A stretch of DNA of 7,796 bases from assembly GCA_019414665.1 (NCBI GenBank), contig DXLO01000064.1:1-7796 (forward strand), written 5' to 3'. The notes below the pieces were generated by a model that searched no databases, was not told where the DNA came from, and saw nothing but the letters and a program-made list of their open reading frames with translations. How positions within the stretch are numbered: the stretch's first letter is position 1; every line of letters begins with the position of its first letter. A program made the translations under genes and the position numbers. Source of the stretch: Bacteroides sp. (GTDB lineage: Bacteria > Bacteroidota > Bacteroidia > Bacteroidales > Bacteroidaceae). This document shows, piece by piece, positions 1 through 4,485 of the stretch.

Positions 1-54
1 GATGCGGGCGATGTCTTTTGCCACGCTGGGCTTTTCTGCTATCAATGCAATCAT
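1..54 (-). CDS. topB: Type IA DNA topoisomerase (TopB-like), N-terminal 18 codons only
   Basis: The ATG lies at 54-52 on the minus strand and the frame runs off the window at base 1. The 18 visible residues read MIALIAEKPSVAKDIARI. This is the first strand and loop of a TOPRIM domain, with the AEKPS(V/L)A signature that opens topoisomerase III/TopB proteins; the E of AEKPS is the conserved TOPRIM glutamate. The enzyme family relaxes or decatenates DNA through a transient 5'-phosphotyrosine link. Plasmid- and ICE-encoded copies are thought to help process transferred DNA. The gene starts 26 bp after the stop of the DUF3945 gene on the same strand, so the two are probably co-transcribed. An ICE topoisomerase next to a DUF3945 protein is a common arrangement in Bacteroidales. 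Identity rests on a short but distinctive N-terminus; the catalytic tyrosine region is outside the window. Confidence 0.82.
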   Translation of the reverse strand, partial: MIALIAEKPSVAKDIARI

Positions 55-80
55 AATTCTTTACTTTTTAATGGTGGATA

Positions 81-1403
81 TTACATTTTCATTCCTCTGG
101 ACTTCTTGGGCTTGTCAGCTTTCAGGCTCTTGTCCTGCGCTTTCTCCTGCTTCTCTTTCTGCTTGGGGGTGGGCTTGTCCTGACCCTGTTTCAACGGCTC
201 TTTGCCCTGCTTGGTGGCTTCGTTGGTCTTGCCCCCCGAATTGACCGCTACCTGCGTCCGGCTCTCGGCGGCGGGGGTAACGTCTTTCGGCTGCACCTTG
301 TCGGGGGATTTGCCCTGTGCGCCGGGCTGTACATGACCGTTGAACTCAACGCCCTTGCCGTCCTTTAGCCCGGCTACCTGCTGTTCTGCGGGCTGCTGCC
401 CCTGCTGCAAGAACTGGACGGCGGCACGGGGCAGGAACTCCAAGCCACGCTCCACCGCACTGACCTGCAAATAGGCACTGCGCTTTGTGCCGTCCCTGAA
501 TTGCAGGTTTTCCATTTTGACCGCTTGCCCGGCTTCAAAGGCGGCTTTCTGCTCCGGGCTGACTTGCACGCCGCAAATGGTGTCGGGGCATTTCCACTTG
601 TCAGCCCGCATATACTCCAGTTCGTGCGTGTACCTGTCCCGGCTGACGAACACGGGGATTTGCTCGCCGCTTTTCGGGTCTTTGATTTCAGCGATGCCGC
701 CCAAGTTGCCAGTGCCTTGCAAGTTGCCCTGTTCCTGCTTGGTGAACCCGTGTTCATGGAACGGGCGTTGCAACAGCTTTTCGTCCTGCTGCACGCCGTG
801 CAGCTTGGGTACTACCGTGCCGTCCTTTGCCTGATAGAAAGAGAGCTTGACATCGGTAGGTTTGAGGTAGAAGCCGCCCACCGTCCCCGAAACGGTGTAG
901 GTATTGCGGGACTTGTAGCCACGCATCACCCGGTCGAAGTCCTTCGTGTTTTTCAGGGTGTCGGCGGTGATGCCGACTTTTTTCAGGTTCTCCCAGTCGA
1001 TTTTTGCCGGGTCGAAGCGGTAGCCCTGCTTGAACTCGTGGAAGTCGGGCTTCGGAACTCGAAGCATTTCAGCCCGCTTGTCACCCTCCGGTGTAGGGTT
1101 GCGGTGGTTGTCCTCGATTGCCTTTGCGTCCCGCTCCGCTTCGGAAGCCTTGACGCTGAACAGTTCCAGCCCGGAAGTGTCCTGATACTTGCGGAAGAAA
1201 TTGGAAATGAAGTTGCTGAACACATCGCTGTTCTTGTCCACCTGCATGAACTCGCCGCCATGTCCGGTAGTGGGTAGTACGGTCTGCAAATTGCCCTCCT
1301 TGTCAATACCTTTAACGGCACTCACCTTTCCCTGCTGTTTATCCAAGACCAGCAGCACGTCTTTTTCCTGCCCCTCTGCGGGCGGGGTCATTCTGTTTGC
1401 CAT
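81..1403 (-). CDS. DUF4099/DUF3945 domain protein of Bacteroidales conjugative elements
   Basis: This is a 440-residue soluble protein with no signal peptide or membrane segment. Residues ~15-95 look like the DUF4099 region (start VLLVLDKQQGKVSAVKG). Residues ~135-190 hold a 'WENLKKVGITADTL' segment typical of these proteins. Two related DUF3945-like repeats follow at ~219-265 and ~278-324. Each has the layout 'eQk..l..G.......i.d...g....vfvs...r.LE(F/Y)', so the domain appears duplicated. Residues ~335-440 are a low-complexity Q/K/P/E/D-rich tail ending in lysine-rich sequence, probably disordered and possibly nucleic-acid binding. The function is not known. The family is found on Bacteroidales ICEs beside type IA topoisomerases, so a role in DNA processing or element maintenance is an inference from context. 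The ATG at 1403 is the first in frame, and a TACCTTTG promoter box lies 41 bp upstream. It is probably co-transcribed with topB. Confidence 0.85.
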   Translation of the reverse strand: MANRMTPPAEGQEKDVLLVLDKQQGKVSAVKGIDKEGNLQTVLPTTGHGGEFMQVDKNSDVFSNFISNFFRKYQDTSGLELFSVKASEAERDAKAIEDNHRNPTPEGDKRAEMLRVPKPDFHEFKQGYRFDPAKIDWENLKKVGITADTLKNTKDFDRVMRGYKSRNTYTVSGTVGGFYLKPTDVKLSFYQAKDGTVVPKLHGVQQDEKLLQRPFHEHGFTKQEQGNLQGTGNLGGIAEIKDPKSGEQIPVFVSRDRYTHELEYMRADKWKCPDTICGVQVSPEQKAAFEAGQAVKMENLQFRDGTKRSAYLQVSAVERGLEFLPRAAVQFLQQGQQPAEQQVAGLKDGKGVEFNGHVQPGAQGKSPDKVQPKDVTPAAESRTQVAVNSGGKTNEATKQGKEPLKQGQDKPTPKQKEKQEKAQDKSLKADKPKKSRGMKM

Positions 1404-1443
1404 AAATAATTGGAATTTTAGTGGTTACGGGAATAGTCCCGCC

Positions 1444-1451
1444 CAAAGGTA
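1444..1451 (-). promoter_or_regulatory. Bacteroidetes-type -7 box for the DUF3945-topB operon
   Basis: Read on the minus strand this is TACCTTTG, an exact match to the Bacteroidetes -7 consensus TAnnTTTG, 41 bp before the DUF3945 ATG. No clear TTTG -33 box sits 18-20 bp further upstream, so the promoter may be weak or assisted. The box lies inside the left end of repeat block A. In block B the aligned bases read TATCTGTA on the minus strand and look inactivated, and no minus-strand gene follows there. Confidence 0.55.
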
Positions 1452-1535
1452 GCGACTAAATATGCTATATTTGGACGGGCGGCAAGGGCTGTCCGAATTT
1501 GTCCTGCGGTGTCCCGATTTGTCCGGGTGGGATGA

Positions 1536-1562
1536 AATTCCGCAACCATTGGTTGCAGAATT
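1536..1562. other. Hairpin in block A
   Basis: The arms AATTCCGCAACC and GGTTGCAGAATT form a 12-bp stem with one mismatch around a 3-base ATT loop. The same place in block B carries a hairpin with different arm sequence. A, B and the shared GGTTG just after the loop keep the same geometry. There is no T-tract on either strand, so it is not an obvious intrinsic terminator. Confidence 0.75.
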
Positions 1563-1573
1563 GAAAAGGGCAT

Positions 1574-1605
1574 AAAAAAAGAGAGTGAATGATTTCACTC
1601 TCTTT
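1574..1605 (-). terminator. Intrinsic terminator reading leftwards
   Basis: AAAGAGAGTGAA (1578-1589) pairs perfectly with TTCACTCTCTTT (1594-1605) around a 4-base loop. On the minus strand the hairpin is followed by further Ts (1577-1574), the usual layout of a rho-independent terminator. It would stop leftward transcripts about 170 bp before the DUF3945 start and so insulate that operon from cargo read-through. No intact minus-strand gene now feeds it. On the plus strand no T-tract follows. Confidence 0.75.
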
Positions 1606-1608
1606 CGA

Positions 1609-1718
1609 TGAACCCTTTGTGAACCCTTTGGTCGTTTTTTGAAATAGCTAAAACTCAAGTAATTTGCATATTTTGCAAAAGAAAATCATTCGAGTATGAA
1701 CCATATGTGAACCCTTTA
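1609..1718. repeat. Two pairs of tandem 11-bp repeats (TGAACCCTTTG) around a TTTTGCAAAA palindrome
   Basis: Pair 1 is TGAACCCTTTG at 1609-1619 and 1620-1630, identical and abutting. Pair 2 is TGAACCATATG at 1697-1707 and TGAACCCTTTA at 1708-1718. The pairs start 88 bp (8 x 11) apart. Between them lies TTTGCA-5 bp-TGCAAA (1663-1679), which includes the perfect palindrome TTTTGCAAAA (1671-1680). Paired direct repeats around a short inverted repeat resemble the arm and core sites of a tyrosine recombinase att region. The truncated integrase gene starts about 390 bp to the right. This role is inferred, not proven. Confidence 0.7.
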
Positions 1719-1994
1719 ATGGATTAGCGGGGAACACTGTTTAAGCGTCATCGCGCTTCGTTAGTAATCTGTTATTGCACTCGTTTCAAATCCCCGATAG
1801 ATTGGAGTGACATTTCTATGTAGGGAATAGTTTTTAGAATATGGATGTTATCTATTGCTTCTTTACCACCCAATGCCAATGCCGATACAAGACATGGAGA
1901 TTATAGAATAAAAATAATTCATCTTTCTTATTATCAGTCATTTGAATATTTTCTGTTTTTCTCTATTTTTGCCATTTTCTGTTATTCAGTACAC
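1719..1994. other. Non-coding stretch, possibly holding the tail of a lost minus-strand gene
   Basis: No intact gene is evident between array A and the integrase promoter. On the minus strand a frame stays open from 1900 to a TAA at 1774-1772 and reads ...GGKEAIDNIHILKTIPYIEM..., 42 codons with no upstream ATG. Its composition is plausible for a gene tail, and a leftward terminator lies downstream at 1574-1605. This could be a decayed gene end, but I do not recognise it, and an open frame of this length can arise by chance. Confidence 0.3.
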
Positions 1995-2024
1995 TTTGAA
2001 ATATCATTTTCTTTTGTACCTTTG
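1995..2024 (+). promoter_or_regulatory. Bacteroidetes-type promoter upstream of the integrase remnant
   Basis: TTTG at 1995-1998 and TACCTTTG at 2017-2024 are separated by 18 bp, close to the -33/-7 spacing used by the Bacteroidetes primary sigma factor. Transcription would begin near 2031, leaving a leader of about 75 bases before the integrase ATG at 2108. The promoter looks intact although its gene is truncated, so it may now drive the downstream Crp-family gene. Confidence 0.65.
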
Positions 2025-2107
2025 CATCCGCAAAAAACAAAAGAAAATCAACTATTTAGTGTAATTACCCGGTTACGGCACCTAAATCGAGATAAAACCT
2101 CTAAACA

Positions 2108-2200
2108 ATGGCAATGTTAGAAAATAAAACGAAAGAAAACCCCAAGCTGGAGCAAAATAAGCTCTCGGACGGTAGAATAAGCCTTTACTTAGAGTATTAT
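2108..2200 (+). pseudogene. Tyrosine recombinase (integrase), N-terminal remnant
   Basis: The frame starts MAMLENKTKENPKLEQNK and continues SDGRISLYLEYY. This matches the first ~30 residues of Bacteroidetes tyrosine recombinases, whose arm-binding/SAM-like N-terminal domain opens with an 'L.DG..SLYLEYY' strand. After EYY at about 2200 the resemblance ends abruptly. The frame runs on to a stop at 2336-2338 as unrelated sequence, so the catalytic domain with its R..H..R..Y residues is gone. A good promoter and leader remain upstream, which suggests a once functional integrase cut by a deletion or recombination at about 2200. Its position 390 bp from paired 11-bp repeats fits the usual int-next-to-att layout of mobile elements. 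The identification rests on a short stretch, so it is probable rather than certain. Confidence 0.65.
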
Positions 2201-2229
2201 TTCCTCCTCAAATTATTAAAAGTAATACT

Positions 2230-2304
2230 GTCAAAAAGAAATACCTTTTATTCTTACTCTTTTCGCCAGTACTTATATCTTGCAGTCAACAGAAAAAAGT
2301 TTAG
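2230..2304 (+). pseudogene. Possible lipoprotein signal-peptide remnant
   Basis: In a different frame from the integrase remnant, bases 2230-2301 encode VKKKYLLFLLFSPVLISC followed by SQQKKV and a TAG at 2302. This is a textbook lipoprotein leader: basic n-region, leucine-rich core, and an LISC lipobox. It has no ATG at its start and stops six residues after the cysteine. It could be the start of a broken lipoprotein gene joined to the integrase fragment, or a coincidence in AT-rich DNA. Confidence 0.3.
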
Positions 2305-2389
2305 TACGGTTTGGATATATAGACAAAAAACAGACTAAACTCCAAACATGGAAATTCAGATATTTTTTATACATTTCTCTTATATACAA

Positions 2390-2974
2390 ATGATAGCCGA
2401 ATTCAATTCATATATGAGTAACATAGACATAGACTTCTTCAAGGAGTTGTGTCTGAAACATGGAGAGTTACGACATTATAAAAAGAATGAGTTTATTCTC
2501 CATGAAGGTGATGCCTGTTCTTTCTTCGGGTTTATCTTATCAGGCGTAGTCAAATACAGTTGCACCAACCGGACAGAAAACAAGCCGTATAATGTCGGTT
2601 TTTCCTTTCCAAATGAATTTATAGCCGATTATCCCACTTGCTTATATGGCATGAAATCAGAATTGAATATACAGGCGATAATCCCGTGCGAGATTTACAT
2701 CTGTTCTTCTACATTCTTACAGCAAAAATTCAAGGAAAATAATGAAAACCAACGGATAGCCCGTATCGCAGCCGAACAGATGTTTTTCCAATCATATTCA
2801 CGTTATTTGGATTTATTCAGATTCACACCGGAAGAGCGTTACCTCCAACTTTTAAAAAAATGCCCTGCAATCCTTCAAATGGTATCACTAAAAGAAATAG
2901 CATCCTACCTTAAAATTACACCCATACACATGAGCCGAATCAGACGCAAGCAAAGTTTTGACAACAAAAAATAA
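2390..2974 (+). CDS. Crp/Fnr-family transcriptional regulator
   Basis: This is a 194-residue protein with the two-part Crp/Fnr layout. Residues ~20-110 form a cyclic-nucleotide-binding-type beta roll (KKNEFILHEGDACSFFGFIL, then the strand SGVVKYS). A long helix follows, then a C-terminal helix-turn-helix at ~164-187 (VSLKEIASYLKITPIHMSRI) that would bind DNA. I see neither the RGE-type phosphate-binding motif of cAMP receptors nor an N-terminal cysteine cluster as in FNR, so the ligand is unknown. An earlier in-frame ATG at 2348 would add 14 hydrophobic residues (MEIQIFFIHFSYIQ) unlike the family. The ATG at 2390 is preferred; 2414 is also possible. No own TAnnTTTG promoter is clear, so it may be read from the integrase promoter at 1995-2024. 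It lies upstream of the lipoprotein gene on the same strand and could regulate it. Base composition is AT-rich, unlike the ICE backbone. Confidence 0.85.
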   Translation: MIAEFNSYMSNIDIDFFKELCLKHGELRHYKKNEFILHEGDACSFFGFILSGVVKYSCTNRTENKPYNVGFSFPNEFIADYPTCLYGMKSELNIQAIIPCEIYICSSTFLQQKFKENNENQRIARIAAEQMFFQSYSRYLDLFRFTPEERYLQLLKKCPAILQMVSLKEIASYLKITPIHMSRIRRKQSFDNKK

Positions 2975-3045
2975 ACATAGGTTTAGAAATTTACATTATA
3001 ACAATATTCCAAGAGTATCTTAATCTGCCAAAGAATTCTTCTTTT

Positions 3046-3064
3046 TATCTTTGTCTTATCTTTG
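3046..3064 (+). promoter_or_regulatory. Two overlapping-phase -7 boxes before the lipoprotein gene
   Basis: TATCTTTG occurs at 3046-3053 and again at 3057-3064, exactly 11 bp apart. Each matches the Bacteroidetes -7 consensus TAnnTTTG. No convincing TTTG -33 element lies 18-20 bp upstream of either, so the promoter may need an activator; the Crp-family protein encoded just upstream is an obvious candidate. The leader to the ATG at 3129 would be about 60 bases. Confidence 0.5.
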
Positions 3065-3128
3065 GTTGGTTCAACGAAGAGACAAAATAAAGATTGAATG
3101 AGTTAAACAAGAGATTAAAAAAAAGAAT

Positions 3129-3539
3129 ATGAAAACAAAAGAAATTCTTGGAATACTTATGCTATTCCTCTGTACATTCAGCTTTATAAGCTGCGACGAT
3201 GATAATGAACAGACAAATGAATTAACCCCCGAAGCACTTTATCAGACTTCATGGCGTGGAACAGGGCATTGTGAGGCTTGGACAGTACAAAATATGGGGG
3301 TCGGTATGCAATTTGTAGATACTCGGAAAGGGAAAGTAAATTGGGAAGGTTACGATGAAATTGATATTACTTATACAATAGAAGGGAAATATATCACATT
3401 TAATAGCAATGCTTTATATTTGGGTGGAGCCCCTTGGATTATCAAAAGCTATACCCAAAAACATATAACCATTATACAGAATGAAATTAGTCCAGATAAA
3501 GAGAAAGTAGCTACAATTGAATTAGAGAAAATAGATTAA
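3129..3539 (+). CDS. Small secreted lipoprotein, probably beta-rich
   Basis: The 136-residue product begins with a lipoprotein signal peptide: MKTKE n-region, hydrophobic core ILGILMLFLCTFSF, lipobox FISC with the lipidated cysteine at residue 22. The residues right after the cysteine are DDDNE. An acidic run at this place is the kind of lipoprotein export signal reported to send Bacteroidetes lipoproteins to the outer-membrane surface, so surface exposure is likely. The mature part (~35-136) starts ALYQTSWRGTGH and alternates short polar and hydrophobic strands, like the small lipocalin/calycin-type lipoproteins common in Bacteroides, but I cannot name a family. No catalytic motif is visible. 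The ATG at 3129 follows an A-rich leader and the two -7 boxes at 3046-3064. It lies 154 bp after the Crp-family gene, which might control it. Confidence 0.8.
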   Translation: MKTKEILGILMLFLCTFSFISCDDDNEQTNELTPEALYQTSWRGTGHCEAWTVQNMGVGMQFVDTRKGKVNWEGYDEIDITYTIEGKYITFNSNALYLGGAPWIIKSYTQKHITIIQNEISPDKEKVATIELEKID

Positions 3540-3821
3540 ACTGAATCATGGGAACATTAAGTTGCATAAATGTATGCTACAACAGAACAATGAGAACCGT
3601 GAGATTTGCAAATTGAGCAAAGAAAGTCATAAATACCTTGTAAATAAAGGAAAAAATGCAGATTCATCTAATATTCCTTTATGTGCTATTATCGGGCTGG
3701 TCTATGGGCTGAAACACAAGGAAAAGAGATTCACCTTGTTCTTTTGTATAGGATTGGTTATTGGGTTAGGATGAGCAATTTATATGCTACTGCTAATAAG
3801 GTCAATGTAAATCAAAGGAAT
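3540..3821 (+). other. Stretch without a convincing gene; small membrane-protein-like frame at 3562-3774
   Basis: A 70-codon frame (3562-3774) ends in two hydrophobic stretches joined by a basic loop (IIGLVYGLKHKEKRFTLFF then IGLVIGLG). Its N-terminal half looks random and no ribosome binding site is seen. Beyond the TGA the same frame continues as a further hydrophobic run (AIYMLLLI) before another stop. This may be a decayed small membrane protein gene. I would not call it as an intact CDS. Confidence 0.25.
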
Positions 3822-4034
3822 ATGAAACTGAAATATATATTGAATGCTATACTATTTGTTTTGGCATTATCTTTTTTGTCTATGTGTATATTTAAGACTA
3901 CAGAGTTAAGTTTAAAATGTATGCAATTTGCTGTATCTATCTCTTGTATAGGAGCAATGTTTTCTACAAAAAGATATAGATACATATTTGCATCTATTGC
4001 TTTAATCATTATAGGAATATCTTTTTCACTTTAA
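3822..4034 (+). CDS. Small three-helix membrane protein, unknown function
   Basis: This is a 70-residue, strongly hydrophobic protein with three likely membrane segments: residues ~4-23 (YILNAILFVLALSFL...), ~30-47 (CMQFAVSISCIGAMF) and ~53-70 (IFASIALIIIGISF). Short positively charged ends and loops (MKLK, STKRYR) separate them. The start chosen is the ATG at 3822, preceded by an AAAGGA ribosome-binding-like sequence at 3814-3819. The same frame is open back to 3681, but that extension reads as non-coding and would place polar sequence before the first helix. I do not recognise the family. It is the last gene before repeat block B, 44 bp from it. A shadow frame on the opposite strand covers most of it, but the ribosome binding site and clean helix pattern favour the plus strand. 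Confidence 0.55.
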   Translation: MKLKYILNAILFVLALSFLSMCIFKTTELSLKCMQFAVSISCIGAMFSTKRYRYIFASIALIIIGISFSL

Positions 4035-4165
4035 ATGTCCATAATAACGATAATGATTTGATTATTGAATGGTATAATAATAGTCCAGTCTACAGATAGC
4101 GACTAAAAACGGGGGCAAGGGATGCCCGAATTTGTCCTGCGGAGCTTGAAATTATCCGGGTGCGG

Positions 4166-4194
4166 TAAATCTCCAACTGTTGGTTGGAGATTTA
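4166..4194. other. Hairpin in block B
   Basis: The arms TAAATCTCCAAC and GTTGGAGATTTA pair perfectly over 12 bp around a TGTTG loop. The hairpin occupies the same place as the one at 1536-1562 in block A. Most stem bases differ between the two, yet both pair, so structure appears to have been kept while sequence changed. No T-tract follows on either strand. Confidence 0.75.
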
Positions 4195-4231
4195 AAACGG
4201 GTACAGACCGAAGTTAATCGCTTGCTTTAAA

Positions 4232-4352
4232 CGAGCCATTTGTGAGCCATTTGTATATATTGTTTTCGGCTTATAATCAACAGTTTTACAAAAATCGCAT
4301 TATACTTGTGAGCCATTTGTGAAGCGTTTATGAAGCGTATGGCAAGCCTTTG
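4232..4352. repeat. Tandem 11-bp repeats (TGAGCCATTTG), one pair and one run of four
   Basis: The first pair is CGAGCCATTTG (4232-4242) and TGAGCCATTTG (4243-4253). The run of four is TGAGCCATTTG (4309-4319), TGAAGCGTTTA (4320-4330), TGAAGCGTATG (4331-4341) and GCAAGCCTTTG (4342-4352), all abutting. The arrays start 77 bp (7 x 11) apart. TTTTACAAAA (4284-4293) lies 15 bp before the second array; the equivalent gap in block A is 16 bp. The consensus TGARSCNTTTG is shared with block A, but the commonest form differs (TGAGCCATTTG here, TGAACCCTTTG there). Confidence 0.7.
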
Positions 4353-4379
4353 ATTGAGTTTCCGTTATTCTCCTATTAT

Positions 4380-4440
4380 CAGGTGACACGACAAAAAGAA
4401 AACATCTTCGGCAAAATCTTTGTTATGTTTTTGCAGGTGA
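4380..4440 (+). promoter_or_regulatory. Repeated CAGGTGA motif before the abiE operon, candidate operator
   Basis: CAGGTGA occurs at 4380-4386 and 4434-4440. The second copy lies between the -33 and -7 boxes of the abiE promoter, where a bound protein would block transcription. AbiEi-type antitoxins are known to repress their own operons, so this is a reasonable operator guess. Two 7-bp matches are weak evidence, and the copies are direct rather than inverted. Confidence 0.3.
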
Positions 4441-4461
4441 TTACATAATATACTATCTTTG
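4430..4461 (+). promoter_or_regulatory. Promoter of the abiE operon
   Basis: TTTG at 4430-4433 and TATCTTTG at 4454-4461 match the Bacteroidetes -33 and -7 boxes with 20 bp between them. Transcription would start near 4468, leaving a leader of under 20 bases before the ATG at 4486. The -7 box contains a TTG that is in frame with abiEi, which explains why a longer frame can be read from 4459. A TTG inside the promoter would not be in the mRNA. Confidence 0.7.
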
Positions 4462-4485
4462 CATATAGAAACAAAGGACATAAAT

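Larger units (their letters stand above)
1432..1718. repeat. Non-coding repeat block A (direct, diverged copy of block B)
   Basis: Block A aligns with 4079-4352 in direct orientation. Both start with AATAGTCC, share TAGCGACTAAA, and then share a 29-bp core (A 1481-1509, B 4114-4142) that starts GGCAAGGG and ends TTTGTCCTGCGG with two mismatches. The core overlaps a pair of ~20-bp-period repeats: GTCCGAATTTGTCC at 1491-1504 and GTCCCGATTTGTCC at 1511-1524. After these come a hairpin (1536-1562), a minus-strand terminator found only in A, and two arrays of 11-bp repeats around TTTTGCAAAA (1671-1680). No reading frame is conserved between the copies, so the shared signal is DNA or RNA structure. 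It could be a recombinase attachment region, an iteron-type origin, or a duplicated upstream region of the DUF3945 operon. Confidence 0.8.
4079..4352. repeat. Non-coding repeat block B (direct, diverged copy of block A)
   Basis: Block B repeats the order of block A: AATAGTCC at 4079, TAGCGACTAAA, the 29-bp core at 4114-4142 (27/29 identical to A), a weaker second ~20-bp unit (TGAAATTATCCGGG), the hairpin at 4166-4194, an 11-bp pair at 4232-4253, TTTTACAAAA at 4284-4293 and a second 11-bp array at 4309-4352. It lacks A's ~15-bp insertion before the core and A's terminator. Outside the core the copies differ at many bases, so this is either an old duplication or the arrival of a related element rather than a recent tandem copy. 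It sits at the left edge of the abiE cargo. The unit from A's start to B's start is 2647 bp. Confidence 0.8.

Noticed and set aside
2..244. Plus-strand 80-codon frame
   Set aside because: It lies antisense to the topB start and the DUF3945 gene end, both of which have clear family features; its own sequence resembles no protein and is a shadow.
487..1277. Plus-strand frames of 115 and 258 codons
   Set aside because: They are antisense to the DUF3945 gene, in GC-rich DNA where shadow frames are long; no plausible domain, promoter or ribosome binding site.
1481..1524. oriT of the ICE
   Set aside because: Direct repeats near a hairpin are compatible with an oriT, but relaxase genes are not in the window and such sites usually lie beside them; two diverged copies are also not expected. 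I could not support it beyond a possibility.
1425..1658. Minus-strand 77-codon frame
   Set aside because: It crosses the hairpin, the terminator and the 11-bp repeats of block A, and is not conserved in block B.
1609..1718. CRISPR array
   Set aside because: The repeats are 11 bp, directly abutting in pairs with no spacers of regular length, and no cas gene is visible.
1845..2120. Plus-strand 91-codon frame
   Set aside because: It runs through the integrase promoter and leader; the amino-acid pattern is that of translated AT-rich non-coding DNA.
1432..4352. Insertion sequence or composite transposon bounded by blocks A and B
   Set aside because: The blocks contain no transposase and no terminal inverted repeats, and they are in direct orientation.
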